Assembly: GCA_933228675.1 (NCBI GenBank)
Contig: OW121743.1
Location: 111,471,468 to 111,535,467 of the forward strand
Direction of reading: 5' to 3'
DNA length: 64,000 bases
Source: Stomorhina lunata
Lineage: Eukaryota > Arthropoda > Insecta > Diptera > Rhiniidae
Shown in pieces: positions 20,961-33,440 of the stretch. The position numbers and the translations under genes were made by a program. Under the pieces are notes generated by a model, which did not search any database, was not told the origin of the DNA, and worked only from the letters and a program-made list of their open reading frames with translations. Position 1 is the first letter of the stretch. Each line of letters starts with the position of its first letter.

Positions 20961-22597
20961 ATGGGCATTTCCATGAAATGGTCCACCGTTAGTTAAAAAA
21001 TCAAAACGCTCGAATAAGATTTTTAAGAACAGAAAATTGAAAAGAAAACTATTAAGATTTTACTATGTAAACAAATTTTCAGCCTATCATAATCATAAAT
21101 GCAAAAAAAATGGTATGATGTAAAACGAAAGGCTCTTTAATTCAATTTAAAAGCTTTAACATCCATTATTTGTCATTGCTGCTGACGAAAATAATATATA
21201 TGTAATAAATATTGCAGTTTGGTATGTAAGTAACTGATACAACAACAAATGAATATAAAAATGTGAGATGAGAGCAAACTGTGCATCAATAACGGAATAT
21301 TTAAATGTTTTTTTCGGCAACATTCCTTTGTCACGTGCGTAAGGCAAAAGAACCACGTAATGCCACTAGTTGCTCATTATCAGTTGAAGTGTCTTGTTGT
21401 TTAGTTTCTAAAGCAAGTTTTTTGTTTGCTTAAATAAATTATTGAAATTAATAGCCTTCTACAAAAAGTATTTTTTTTGGATTTTTGAACTTTGTCACGT
21501 GCGTAATAGTAAGTACGAAAAATTCAATGCTGTTCATTTATGTCCATTTGATAAATTTTATTTTAATTTAAGACAAGTAAGAAAGTGCTATAGTCGGTCA
21601 AGTCCGACCATACGATACCCTTCACCACTAAGGTCAAAGGTGTTCTTCTTCCTGTATAAAGGCTAATATGTGCTAAATTTTGCCATCATAGAAACATTTT
21701 CTCAAAACTTATATATTTAAGCTGTTTTTGTCAGTTTGGCTTACATGGGGCCTAGGGTCAAATATGGACCGATTACCTTGAAATTTAGAAAATTGATTAC
21801 GGCTTTTACAAAAATTATGTGTGCAAAAAATGAACTCAGAACTCTTCAGATTTACGAGTGTTTTAGTGATTTTTGCTTCATTTAGTGCGTTTTGACAGAA
21901 GAGTTTGTATGGGAGCTATGGTCAAATGTGAACCGATTTCAACGAAATTTTGTACAGTGATTCAGTTTTACATAAGGAGTATTTGCTTTAAAATTCATGG
22001 AAAAATATTGATATTTGTGGCCAAAATATCAATTCCGGGAAGTGGGACCTATGGGAGGTACCATAAATAATGGACCGATTTCAATAGCCATGGTCCCAAT
22101 ATCAAAACAATGATCTGTGCCAAATTTTTTCTTAAAAACTTCTGAAAATATATGTTAAATTACTAAAATATGTATGAAGGTAAAAAGTGTCACGTGCGTA
22201 ATGTAACGTGCGTAATGAACAAATTTGTTTTTTCTTAGCCAACCAATGCATACTTGTTTTTGAACAAAACATGATTAAAAGGTCCCATTAATAGCCTTTA
22301 TAAAAACATTTTTTCCGAAAAAAAAATCTCCTATAATTCGCTTACTTTTACAATATTCCTTACGGCTCTAAAAGGCACTTACTTTTTTTGTCACGTGCGT
22401 AAGTCAACTTTGAATGCATGGAACTTGGGTACTCAGTGCTCAATTTTTTAATATATATACTTTTTAAAAAGAACTCATCACATATAATGTACGATTCTAA
22501 AATTCATTCAAAAATTCCAATCCATTTTTATTTCCACAATATTCAAAGACAATAAAACGTGCACAAATGTCACGTACATAACCATGGAAGTACCCAT
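20961..22597. mobile_element. Candidate DNA transposon derivative with TCACGTGCGTAA repeats
   Basis: Left end ATGGGCATTTCCATGAAATG and right end, in reverse complement, ATGGGTACTTCCATGGTTAT form an imperfect inverted repeat. TCACGTGCGTAA occurs at 21331, 21495, 22190 and 22391, with variants TAACGTGCGTAA at 22204 and TCACGTACATAA at 22570. Repeated motifs near both ends resemble transposase-binding subterminal repeats. No transposase is encoded. A separate dispersed repeat is nested at 21,573-22,150. No target duplication was resolved. Confidence 0.5.
21573..22150 (+). mobile_element. Dispersed repeat family H (Helentron-like?), copy 1
   Basis: Starts with CAAGTAAGAAAGTGCTATAG TCGG, then a CCGACCATACGATACCCTTC block, and includes GTATGGGAGCTATGGTCAAA. 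Related copies lie at about 51,020-51,470, 57,445-58,158, 62,270-63,240 and 63,752 to the window end. The short frames here are noncoding. The Helitron/Helentron label rests only on the terminal hairpin and lack of inverted repeats. Confidence 0.6.
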
Positions 22598-22604
22598 ATA
22601 CAAG

Positions 22605-22900
22605 TAAGATTTTTTTTTAATTAAATTTTTGCATATACAAAATTTGTATTACATTTTTCAATATGAAAAAAAAATTTAATAAAATTTTCCTATAAAATAA
22701 ATTTTGATGTTTTTTTTCTTCATATAAAACATTTTACAAAATTTTTTTAGAAAAAATTTTGATAAAATTTTTACAGAGAAAAAAAATAAATTTGGATGAA
22801 ATTAAAATAAATTTTAATAAAATTTTTTATATAGAAAATTATTAATAAATTTTAATATAGAAAAATTTAGATGATATTTGTTATTGATGATGAATGATAT
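22605..22900. repeat. AT-rich minisatellite, flavour B, short stretch
   Basis: Resumes right after the transposon's right end, in the same orientation as 18.6-20.9 kb, suggesting that the transposon interrupted one array. Confidence 0.7.
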
Positions 22901-24118
22901 TTATTAAAAAATCACTATTATTTGTTTTCAAGAAAAAAATTATTTTACTTACATACATAATATGTAAAATTTTTTATATATAAAAAAAAATTAAAAATCA
23001 AGCTTTAGTACGAAAAAATAATAATCGCTTTTCTCTCCATATTTGACAGTTTATCAAGAAAAACGTCCTATTTATTTATGTAAATTTTTATTAAATTATA
23101 TGTGATCCCGAAAAACTTTTATTTTCCTCCGATTATCTTTTCGTACGGGAGGGGAACACAACTTATGTTAAAAAACTTCACTTAAAACAGTTCACTGTTA
23201 ACTTAACAGTGGTTTAATTAACTCTCTACAAAATAACTTTTGTTGTTTTTCTTTTCTGTAAAGTTTAAGCTCTTTTCAGAGACATTTGCTCCACAGCCAG
23301 CCAAACAGTTGTAAATTAAGCTTCGTCTTGTAAAGTGCTTCGATCGGTAAAAACATAACGAAATTGAAAAAATAAAGAAGATAAAAAGCAAACAAAATAT
23401 TTTTTTTGGAAAGTTAAATAAATAGTAAAAAAAAATAGAAAAAAAAGATTAAAACAAAAATAAAATACAACAAAATTTTAATATTATAACAAAAAAGTTG
23501 TTAAAAAAAGGCACAAAAACAAAAGAAAATTACAAAATTTTTAACAAAAAAGTAAAGGTGCGTGCGCAAACAAACAAAATCTATTTTAAAAGGTAAATAA
23601 TTTAATGTCTTCTTAAAACCTTGAAATTTATTGAAAATATTATAATATTTTGGTATTGATGATTATTGACAAAATTGCATTCATTAAATATCAATAATCT
23701 TTTGGATAAATTAACAATTTTGGCATGTAAACATTAATGAAAAAACAAACTAAAACCTAAATTTAAATTAAACAATATCTTTTTATTATAATTTAATTAA
23801 GTTACCAAAAAGTTTGCAATTAGCCATTACTTGTATATGTATATTTTTGTATGTATATGAATGTATGTATGTGTTTATGTTTATATACATATCTAAATAT
23901 TAATGTGTGTGTATGTTTGTTTATTTTTTTCATTATGTCTTCAATTATTTCTGCATCCCATCCCATGCCATTCATTCATTCATCCATCCATTCATTTATA
24001 TTTTTTATTTCTTCTTTTTGATCTTTATTTTGAAGGTAATTTTATTTCTTGAAGATTTCAGTAATATCATTATTACAGTAGTAATAATAATAAAAACAAC
24101 GGCGAATTTAGGTAATAC
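22901..24118. other. Unique spacer; possible noncoding first exon about 23.27-23.59 kb
   Basis: No protein-coding exon seen. About 23,270-23,591 (CCACAGCCAGCCAAACAGTT, then an A-rich leader with many CAAAA blocks) resembles a fly 5' UTR and ends AAAAG|GTAAAT at about 23,591, a plausible donor. Simple repeats follow: TATG-rich DNA at about 23,836-23,884 and CATT/CATC units at about 23,969-23,998. Confidence 0.3.
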
Positions 24119-25167
24119 AATACCCTACACCAATTTTGGTGAAATTTTTCTTATAAGAAAATTTTGATGAAATTCTAAAAAATTTTCTTATAAGAAAAAT
24201 ATAAATATAAGGAATGATAACATTTTTCATGTAAACAAATTTTTATAAAAATTGACATAAGCAAATTTTTATGAAAATTTTAAAACAATTTCGATAAAAA
24301 TTTTGATATAAAAAAATTTTGATGACATTTTTCATATAAAAAAATTTTGATGAAATTTTTCATATTAAAAAAATTTTGATAATTATTCATATAAAAAAAT
24401 GTTTATGAAATGTTTCATATAAAAAAATGTTGATGAAATTTTGATGAAATTTCCAATATAAAAAAAATTTTGACAAAATTTTTTTTATATGAAATTTTTC
24501 TCATATAAGAAAATTTCGATAAAATTTTTCATATAAAAAAATGTTGATGAAATTTTTCATATAAAAAAAATTTTGATGAAATTTTTCATATAAAAAAGTT
24601 TTGATGAAATTTTTCATATTAAAAAATTTTGATGAAATTTTGACAAAATTTTTTATATATGAAATTTTTCTCATACAAGAAAATTTTGATGAAATTTTTC
24701 ATATAAAAAAATGTTAATGAAAATTTTAAAATAATTTCGATACAATTTTTCATATAAAAAAATTTTGATGAAATTTTTTCTGTAAGAAAATTTTGATGAA
24801 ATTTTTTTATTGAAAAAATTTCGGTGAAATTTTTCATATGAAAACTTTGATAAAATTTTTCATATCAAAAAATTTTGATGAAAATTTTAAAAAAATTTCC
24901 ATACAATTTTTTCATATAAAAAAAAAAAAATTTGATTCAATTTTTCATATAAGTAATTTCGGTAAAATTTTTCATATAAGAAAATTTTGATAAAATTCTT
25001 CATATTATAAGAACAAAATTTTTATTAAATTTTTTTTATAAAAAAAAAATTTTCATATAAGAAAACGTTGATGAAATTTTTCATATAAAAAATTAAAAAA
25101 AAAATGTTGATGAACATTTTAAAATAATTTCCATAACATTTTTCATATAAAAAAAGAAATTTTAAAT
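24119..25167. repeat. AT-rich minisatellite, flavour B
   Basis: Tandem GATGAAATTTTTCATATAAA units. It begins right after ATACCCTACACC, a half of the hairpin seen at 3881. The part from about 24,420 is duplicated at about 25,840. Confidence 0.85.
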
Positions 25168-25425
25168 TTTGGAACACAAAACATTTAATTAAAATTTTTT
25201 ACTGTAGTGTATTGCACTAAGATCCCAATTTATTACAATTATTTATTATTGTTATAAATAATTTTTTGATAAAACTAAAAAATGTTGGTGGGGAAAACTT
25301 TCCTCGACGCGTTTCGTTGGTTGGTTAGGCCATCTCTTCAGGAGGATTATCCCTAATTCTAGACAGAATGAAAACCATATATTATATCTTATTTGAGAGG
25401 GACAGAATAAATAAGAATTATTGAT
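25168..25425 (-). mobile_element. Hammerhead-bearing element, subfamily B, copy 1
   Basis: About 258 bp of non-minisatellite DNA inside the array. In the ribozyme sense (minus): spacer, hammerhead core (25,346-25,301), about 55 nt, a hairpin, then a tail reading TTGGGATC and AGTGCAATACACTACAGT. It matches 26,582-26,838 almost exactly and 33,866-34,195 closely. Its 5' part is cut off at the minisatellite junction at about 25,425. No open frame or transposase. Confidence 0.75.
25301..25346 (-). ncRNA. Minimal type I hammerhead ribozyme, copy 1
   Basis: Minus-strand order: TCCTC (stem I), CTGAAGA (core), G-ATGG...CCAA-C (stem II), GAAACGCGTC (core, mini stem III, cleavage site), GAGGA (stem I partner). 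Cleavage is predicted between 25,306 and 25,305. Stem I pairs perfectly; stem II has one A-A mismatch (GATGG against CCAAC). Stem III is only ACGCGT, a self-complementary hexamer, so activity may need a dimer or tandem transcript. Confidence 0.75.
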
Positions 25426-26581
25426 GAAATTTTTCATATAAATATTTTCTGTGAAATTTTTCATATAAGAAAATTTTGATGAAATTTTTCATATAAGAAA
25501 ATTTTGATGAAATTTTTCATATAAGAAAATTTTGATGAAATTTTTCATATAAGAAAATTTTGATGAAATTTTTTATATTAGAAAATTTTGATGAAATTTT
25601 TTATATTAGAAAATTTTGATGAAATTTTTCATATAAAAAAATCTTGATGAAATTTTTCATTTAGAAAAATTTTGATGAAATTTTTCATATAAAAAAATGT
25701 TGAAGAAATTTTTCATATAAAAAATTTGCATAAAATTTTTCATTTAAACAAATTTTAAAATATTTTCCATAAAATTTTTCATATAAATAATTTTGGAAAA
25801 TTTTTCATATAAGAAAATTTCGATGAAATTTTTCATATAAAAAAATGTTGATGAAATTTTGATGAAATTTCTCATATAAAAAAAATTTTGACAAAATTTT
25901 TTTTATATGAAATTTTTCTCATATAAGAAAATTTCGATAAAATTTTTCATATAAAAAAATGTTGATGAAATTTTTCATATAAAAAAAATTTTGATGAAAT
26001 TTTTCATATAAAAAAGTTTTGATGAAATTTTTCATTAAAAAATTTTGATGAAATTTTGACAAAATTTTTTATATAAGAAATTTTTCTCATAAAAGAAAAT
26101 TTTGATGAAATTTTTCATATAAAAAAATGTTAATGAAAATTTTAAAATAATTTCGATACAATTTTTCATATAAAAAAATTTTGATGAAATTTTTTCTGTA
26201 AGAAAATTTTGATGAAATTTTTTTATTGAAAAAATGTCGGTGAAATTTTTCATATAAGAAAACTTTGATAAAATTTTTCATATCAAAAAATTTTGATGAA
26301 AATTTAAAAAAAATTTCCATACAATTTTTTCATATAAAAAAAAAAAATTTGATTCAATTTTTCATATAAACAATTTCGGTAAAATTTTTCATATAAGAAA
26401 ATTTTGACAAAATTCTTCATATTATAAGAACAAAATTTTTATTAAATTTTTTTTATAAAAAAAATTTTTCATATAAGAAAACGTTGATGAAATTTTTCAT
26501 ATAAAAAATTTAAAAAAAATGTTGATGAACATTTTAAAATAATTTCCATAACATTTTTCATATAAAAAAAGAAATTTTAAA
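25426..26581. repeat. AT-rich minisatellite, flavour B
   Basis: Includes a regular run at 25,447-25,640 of the 28-bp unit GATGAAATTTTTCATATAAG AAAATTTT, among the most homogeneous flavour-B copies. From about 25,840 it repeats 24.4-25.2 kb. Confidence 0.85.
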
Positions 26582-26838
26582 TTTTGGGACATCAAACATT
26601 TAATTAAAATTTTTTACTGTAGTGTATTGCACTAAGATCCCAATTTATTACAATTATTTATTATTGTAATAAATAGTTTTTTGATAAAACTAAAAAATGT
26701 TGGTGGGGAAAGCTTTCCTCGACGCGTTTCGTTGGTTGGTTAGGCCATCTCTTCAGGAGGATTATCCCTAATTCTAGACAGAATGAAAACCATATATTAT
26801 ATCTTATTTGAGAGGGACAGAATAAATAAGAATTATTG
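26582..26838 (-). mobile_element. Hammerhead-bearing element, subfamily B, copy 2
   Basis: Near-identical to copy 1 and copied with it by the 1.4-kb tandem duplication. The downstream hairpin is perfect here, whereas copy 1 has one changed base. It is cut at the same minisatellite junction. Confidence 0.75.
26716..26761 (-). ncRNA. Minimal type I hammerhead ribozyme, copy 2
   Basis: Same 46-nt arrangement as copy 1 on the minus strand: TCCTC, CTGAAGA, stem II, GAAACGCGTC, GAGGA. Predicted cleavage between 26,721 and 26,720. The single A-A mismatch in stem II is shared with copy 1. Confidence 0.75.
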
Positions 26839-28060
26839 ATGAAATTTTTCGATGAAATTTTTCATATAAATATTTTCTGTGAAATTTTTCATATAAGAAA
26901 ATTTTGATGAAATTTTTCATATAAGAAAATTTTGATGAAATTTTTCATATAAGAAAATTTTGATGAAATTTTTTATATTAGAAAATTTTGATGAAATTTT
27001 TCATATAAAAAATCTTGATGAAATTTTTCATTTAGAAAAATTTTGATGAAATTTTTCATATAAAAAAATGTTGATGAAATTTTTCATATAAGAAAATTTT
27101 GAAGAAATTTTTCATATAAAAAATTTGCATAAAAGTTTTCATTTAAACAAATTTTAAAATATTTTCCATAAAATTTTTCATATAAATAATTTTGGAAAAT
27201 TTTTCATATAAGAAAATTTTTATGAAATTTTTCATATAAATACTTCGATAACATTCTTTATTATATTTAAGAAATTTGATGAAATTTTTCATATTAAAAA
27301 ATTTTTAAAGAAATTTTTCATATAAAAAAATATTTTAAAATAATTTCGATAAAATTTTTCATATAAGAAAATTTTGATAAAATTTTTCGTTAAAATAATT
27401 TTGGTGAAATTGTTTTTTATACAGAAAATTTTAAGGAAATTTTGTTTATATAAAAATGTTAAGAAATTTAATAAGCTTTTGTATATAGAGAAATTTTAAT
27501 GAAATTTTTTAAATAAAAAATTTTTTATGAAATTTTTTATAAAAAAAAATGTTGATCAAATTTTTCTATATGAAAAATTTTAATAAAATTTGATGAAATT
27601 TTAAAATAATTTTGATGAATTTTTTTTTTATACAGAAAATTTTAATAAAATTTTGTTTATATAAAAATGTTAAGAAATTTAATAAATTTTTTTATATAGA
27701 GAAATTTTAATGAAATTTTTGATGAAATTTTTTATAAAAGAAAATGTTGATAAAATTTTTCTATATGAAAAATTTTAATAAAATTTGATGAATTTTTTAA
27801 ATAATTTTGATGAAATTATTCATACAAAAAATTTTGATAAAATTTTGTTTACAGAAAAATTTTAAGAAATTTAGTGAACTTTTGCATCTAGAGAAATTTT
27901 GATTAAATTTTTCAAATAAAAAAATTTTGATTAAATTTTTCAAATAATTTTTTATAAAAACAAAATTTTGCTGATTTTTTTTTATAATTTTTGAGAATTT
28001 TATTTTATTTTTTATTTAGACAAATTTTGATGAAATTTTTTTTACATTGAAAAATTTGTT
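26839..28060. repeat. AT-rich minisatellite, flavour B, degenerating rightwards
   Basis: Continues the array; the second duplication unit ends at about 27,235. Beyond that, units such as TTTTATACAGAAAATTTTAA GG recur at about 27,410 and 27,630 (local duplication of about 220 bp). Confidence 0.8.
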
Positions 28061-29644
28061 AAAATATTGTACATGTGCTCAGGAAATACTTAAACACTTG
28101 TATTATCTACTAGTACTTTATTTAGAGTTCCTATAGTTAAACAATGCAAAAATATATTTGCCTTAAGTTTAGGCATAAAATGGTACTTCTTAATACCGTC
28201 CGGCGGAAAAGCGTTAATACGTAACTACTAGTTTTATTTAACTTTTGTACAAAGTAAATAATTTTGTTTGTCATCTGTTTGAATCGACTTGTGTACACAC
28301 AAATATTATTATAAGTGTTTGTTTTTTTAGTTTGTTAAAGTTTTAAAGAAAATTTTTTTATATTTTTTTTGTCTTTCTTTACTTCCAAGTGGTCGTTGCC
28401 TTGTGTTTATTGCCAATCTAGTACCATTTTTGTATAGACATCATGAAGAAAAAAAAGACAAATGTACTATTTTTATTAAATGTATATCAAAGATATTGCA
28501 AAAATTTCACTTATGCGCGAAATGTTCAATTTGAAATCGATTTTATTGAAATTTTTGAGTTTGTGTCTTAAGTCTTTTGTTTCTTATGCAGGTGATGGTT
28601 GGCTAATGAATGAATCGATATGAATATGTTATTGAGGTTAATGTGACAACTATAAACACTTCTTTTAATTAAATTTTTAACTATTGTTTTTTCTTCTTGA
28701 CTTATCTTGGTAATGGTTATGTGAATATACTTAAAAAAAAGGTGTTGGAAATTAGATTAAATTTTAAAAATTGTTTTCTTTAAGAAATATTGTTTTTAAA
28801 AAGGTTTTGAACAAAATGCGGGCAAGAAAATATATTAAAAATTTAGTATTATGTAAGTGAAAATTTTTAAAAATCTATCAGAATTATGCCATTTCTTACT
28901 GTTAAGTTGTTATAAATACACAAAAGCCATTTAGAATAAGTGAATAAGTATAAAAATATGTATGTTACTTAAATATCAACAATGTAGGTCAAAATTTTTA
29001 TTTTATTAAAAAAAAGAAGAAATGCCAGAGATATTGTAAAAGAGCCTATGTACTATATTAATGACAAAACCAGAGTATTGTTTAAATATTTTTTTCAAAC
29101 AAACCAAACAATTGCTGATGTTAGAGATTTGAATTCAGACTAAGTTGTTTGCTGAATAACTAAGTATCATGTATATTTATTTATGTACACTTGAAGATAT
29201 GCATAGGTACCATATATTTTTAACAACAAAAAAAAAAAATAAAAGTTTTTGTCTGAAACATATGCCCTGTAAAAATGTAAGAGCCCATTGTACAATGTAA
29301 ATTTTTTCTTTTAAAAAGGTTTCAAATATTTTACTTGAAATATCTCGTGCAATTGTACAATAAAAGATAACAAAATAAATACCAAGCATTTCCGTTGAAA
29401 TAGAGAAGATGTGACTGGTTAACGACTATAGCAAAAGAGATATATTACAAAAAACCCTCGAAGGAAATTTCTACTAAATTAAAAGTAATTTATAATTTTA
29501 TTTTCTTTTTTCTTTCTTTATCTTTTTTTGAGTTAATTTTAAATACCTTTCTAGGTACATACTTTCAAATAAACTTTATCAAAACTATTAAGAAGTAATA
29601 AATTTTAAAAATTAAAAATAAAGAAAACTGGTATTTGTCACATT
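28061..29644. other. Unique AT-rich spacer, no gene seen
   Basis: No coding exon or known repeat recognised. The 70-codon minus frame at 29,177-29,389 shows no domain. Confidence 0.5.
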
Positions 29645-29690
29645 AACCCTCTGCGACTGACTTGGTATATTTTTCATAATTCTATTGATG
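29645..29690. repeat. Dispersed CTGCGACTGAC repeat, copy 1
   Basis: AACCCTCTGCGACTGACTTG GTATA followed by TTTTCATAATTCTATTGA, also found at about 50,913-50,960 (AACCCACTGCGACTGACGTG). Family unknown. Confidence 0.5.
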
Positions 29691-29764
29691 GCTAAATATA
29701 AAAAAAGGCGTAACTCGATTTTTTGTTACTTTACAGAGGAAGGAATACCCCTAATGAGAACTGT

Positions 29765-32430
29765 AAAATTTTAGTTAAAACAAAAATTTTTTATATAAAA
29801 AATGTCAATGAAATTTTTATATAAACAAATTGTGATGAAATTTTTCGTATACAAATTTTGATGAAATTTTTTATATAAAAAATTTTGATAAAATTTTTCA
29901 TATACAAATTTTTTTTGAAATTTTTCATATAAAAAAGCTTTGATGAAATTTTTTATATAAAAAAATTTTATGAAATTTTTCATATAAAAAATTTTGATGA
30001 AATTTTTTATATAAAAATTTTTTAAGAAAATTTTTATATCAAAATTTTTAATGAAATTTTTCATATAAAAAGATTTCGATGAAATTTTTCATTTAAAAAA
30101 ATTTTGGTAAAATTTTTTATATGAAAAGTTTTAAAATAATTTCGATAAAATTTTCCATAAAAAATAATTATGGTGAAATTTTTCATATATAAAAATTTTT
30201 ATAAAATTTTTCATATAAAAAATTTTGATGAAATTTTTATATAGAAAAATTTTAAAGTAATTTCGATAAAATTTTCCATATAAAATAATTTTGGTGACAT
30301 TTTTTCTTATATAACAATTTTTATAAACATTTTCATATAGAAAAATTTTTATGAAATTTTTCATATAAAAAATTTAGATGAAATTTTTTATATAAAAAAT
30401 TTTGATGAAATTTTTTATATAAAGAAATTTTGATGAAATTTTTCATATAAAAAAATTTCATGCATTTTTTTATATGAAAAATTTTATGAAATTTTTCATA
30501 TAAAAAAAATTTATGAAATTTTCATATATAAAATTTTTCATATAAAAAAATTTTGATGAAATTTTTCATAAAAAAAATTTTGATGAAATTTTTCATAAAA
30601 AAAATTTTGATGAAATTTTTCATATGAAAAATGTTGATAAAATTTTTCATATAAAAAGATTTTGATGAAGTTTTTTATAAAAACATATTTCGATGAAATT
30701 TTTTTTTATAAGAAGATTTTGATGAAATTGTTCATATAAATATATTTTGATGAAATTTTTCATATAAACAATTTTGATGAAATTTTTCTATAAACCATTT
30801 TGACGAAATTTTTCGTATAAAAACATTTTTATGAAATTTTTAATAAAAAGATTTTGATGAATTTTGTCATATAAAAAACTTTGATGAAGTTTTTTATATA
30901 AAATAATTTTGATGAATTTTTGTATGTAAAAAAATTTAGGTAAGATTTTTCTATATGAACAATTTTAATAAAATTTTCCATGTAAAATAATTTTGATGAA
31001 ATTTTTCATATAAAACAATTTAATGAAATTTTTCATATAAACAAATTTTGATGCAATTTTTCAAATAAAATCATTTTGATGAAATTTTTTATACAAAAAA
31101 TTTATGAAATTTTTTTTATAAAAAATTTGATGAAATTTTTTTTATAAAAAAAAAAATTATGAAATTTTTCATATAAAAAAGTTTTGATGAAAATTTAAAA
31201 AAAAATTTTGATGAAATTTGAATGAAATTTTTCATAAAAAAGGATTTTGATGAAATTTTTCATTTAAAAAAATGTCGATGAAATTTTTTATATAAAGAAA
31301 TTTTGATGAAATTTTTCATATAAAAAAATTTCATAAATTTTTTTTATATGAAAAATTTCATTAAATTAATTTTGATGAAATTTTTCATATAAACAAATTT
31401 TGATGAAATTTTTCATATAAACTCATTTTGATGAAATTTTTTATACAAAAAAATTTTATGAAATTTTTTTTATAAAAAAAAAATGATGAAATTTTTCATA
31501 TAAAAAGTTTTGATGAAAATTTTTATATAAAAAGTTTTGAGAAATTTTAATGAACTTTTTCATAAAAAAGGATTTTGATGAAATTTTTCATATAAAAAAT
31601 ATTTAGATGAAATTTTTTTTATAAAGACATTTTGATGAAATTTTTTTTATAAAGAAATTTTGATGAAATTTTTCATATAAAAAATGTTGATGAAATTTTT
31701 ATAAACTTTTTCATATAAAAAGATTTTGATGAAATTTTTCATATAAAAAAATGTTAATAGAATTTTTTATATAAATATTTCATATAAAAAATTTGGATAA
31801 AATTTTTCATATAAAAAAATTTTGATGGAATTTTTCATATAAGAAATATTGATGAAAATTTTTATGCATATACAAAATTTTGATGAATTTTTAATAAAAC
31901 AAGATTTTTATGAAATTTTTCTATATATATACATATAAAAAGATTTTGATGAAATTTTTCATATAAAAAAATGTTAATAGAATTTTTTATATAAAAAAAT
32001 GTTGATGAAATTTTTCATATAAAAAAATATTGATGAAATATTTCATATAAAAAATTTGGATAAAATTTTTCATATAAAAAAATTTTGATGGAATTTTTCA
32101 TATAAGAAATATTGATGAAAATTTTTATGCGTATAAAAAATTTTGATGAATTTTTAATAAAACAAGATTTTTATGAAATTTTTCTATAACAAAATTTTAA
32201 TAAAATTGTCCATATAAAAAAAGTTTGATGAAATTTTTTATATAAACAAATTTTGATGAAATTTTTCATGCATATACAAAATTCTGATGAAATTTTTCAT
32301 GCATATAAAAAATTTTGATGAAATATTTCATATAAAAAAATGTTGATGGAATTTTATATATAAAAAAAATTTGATCAAATTTTTCATGTAAAAAATTTTC
32401 ATGAAATTTTTCATATATGTAAAAAAAAAT
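29765..32430. repeat. AT-rich minisatellite, flavour B, long array
   Basis: Tandem GATGAAATTTTTCATATAAA units for 2.7 kb, orientation as at 24-28 kb. About 31,720-31,920 is repeated at about 31,937-32,180 (both contain AATGTTAATAGAATTTTTTA and GGATAAAATTTTTCATATAA). Frames reading KNFIKIFLYEKF are repeat translations. Confidence 0.85.
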
Positions 32431-33440
32431 AATTTATTTCATCCACTAATGTATTTTTCAATAAAATTGAAGAAGTTTCGATGTTTTTTTAGTAAGGGGA
32501 CCATAATCTTAAACAATCGGTTAAATTTTGACTTCAGGGGTCTAGGGAATTTAGATATTTCACTTTTTTAACATTTTCAATTGCTATATTTACTTTTTTT
32601 ATCTTTACTTTCACTTTATCTTATTATTTGGCTAAATATAAGAGTTTTATTTTTTTTAACATTCTGCATTTATCAAAATTTTATTTAATTAAACATCATT
32701 TTAAAAAAGACTAGTAACATTTTCAAACATTACTAAGTGAAATGATTATACGGAAGTAACTAAAATCATAATAATATCTTGCTAACATTTCAGCTAGAAA
32801 TAGCCAAAAGAAAAGATAAATGCTCCGTAAATTTATCAGTTTTGACTCAAGCTTTTTTCTAAGAAAAAAAAAATTTGAAGAAAAAAAAAATCAACAAAAT
32901 ATTTATTATATAATCTCTTTTACTACTGACACAATGGCCCAAACTGCAGACTTTCATTACAATGTCTATCACAATCAAAAGCCGGTCGGTCGTTCGTTTG
33001 TCTAGTCTGTCTGTCTGGTTAAAATATAGCGCCAGACTATTGCAACAATCTTAATGGACTTAGTCTTTTTTTCTTATTTTTTTCTTTACAATTTCAATTC
33101 TTCAGCTTCATTGGTCAAGTGCGTTTAATTGTGGTTGTGTTTGATTTTCAAATAAATTTCTTTTGCTTTTACCCCCCATATCAGCCAAGACAGACAAACT
33201 GATTTCTTAAAATGCATTCACTTTTAGAGAGGCGAAAAAAAAAATGCAAAAGACAAGATTATATTTCTTAACTGAAATATATATAAAGTGGTTACAATAT
33301 ATCCGGTATTGCGGTTTAAGCAAAGTTTGGTAACGACAAAGTTTTTACATTTTAAAATGTACACATTTCAGAAAAATTAAAAACTACATTAGATATTTAT
33401 AGAAATCAGTTTTTTTTATAAATATAAATCAAATTTTTCT
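32431..33440. other. Unique AT-rich spacer
   Basis: No gene recognised. Includes a short GTCTGTCTGTCTGG run at about 33,005-33,018 and a GGTCGGTCGTTCG patch just before it. The 61-codon frame at 32,820 has no known domain. Confidence 0.5.

Larger units (their letters stand above)
24420..27235. repeat. Tandem duplication of about 1.4 kb containing a hammerhead element
   Basis: Two nearly identical units, about 24,420-25,840 and 25,840-27,235. The offset is 1,418 at ATGTTGATGAAATTTTGATG (24,427 and 25,845) and 1,415 at ACTGTAGTGT (25,201 and 26,616). Each contains minisatellite, one hammerhead element, then minisatellite. Confidence 0.8.

Noticed and set aside
29771..30364. Open frames rich in KNFIKIFLYEKF-like repeats (also at 24,619, 26,035, 34,498, 35,989, 36,204 and 36,750)
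   Set aside because: They are translations of the 28-bp minisatellite, occur in several frames and on both strands, and show no start context or splice sites.
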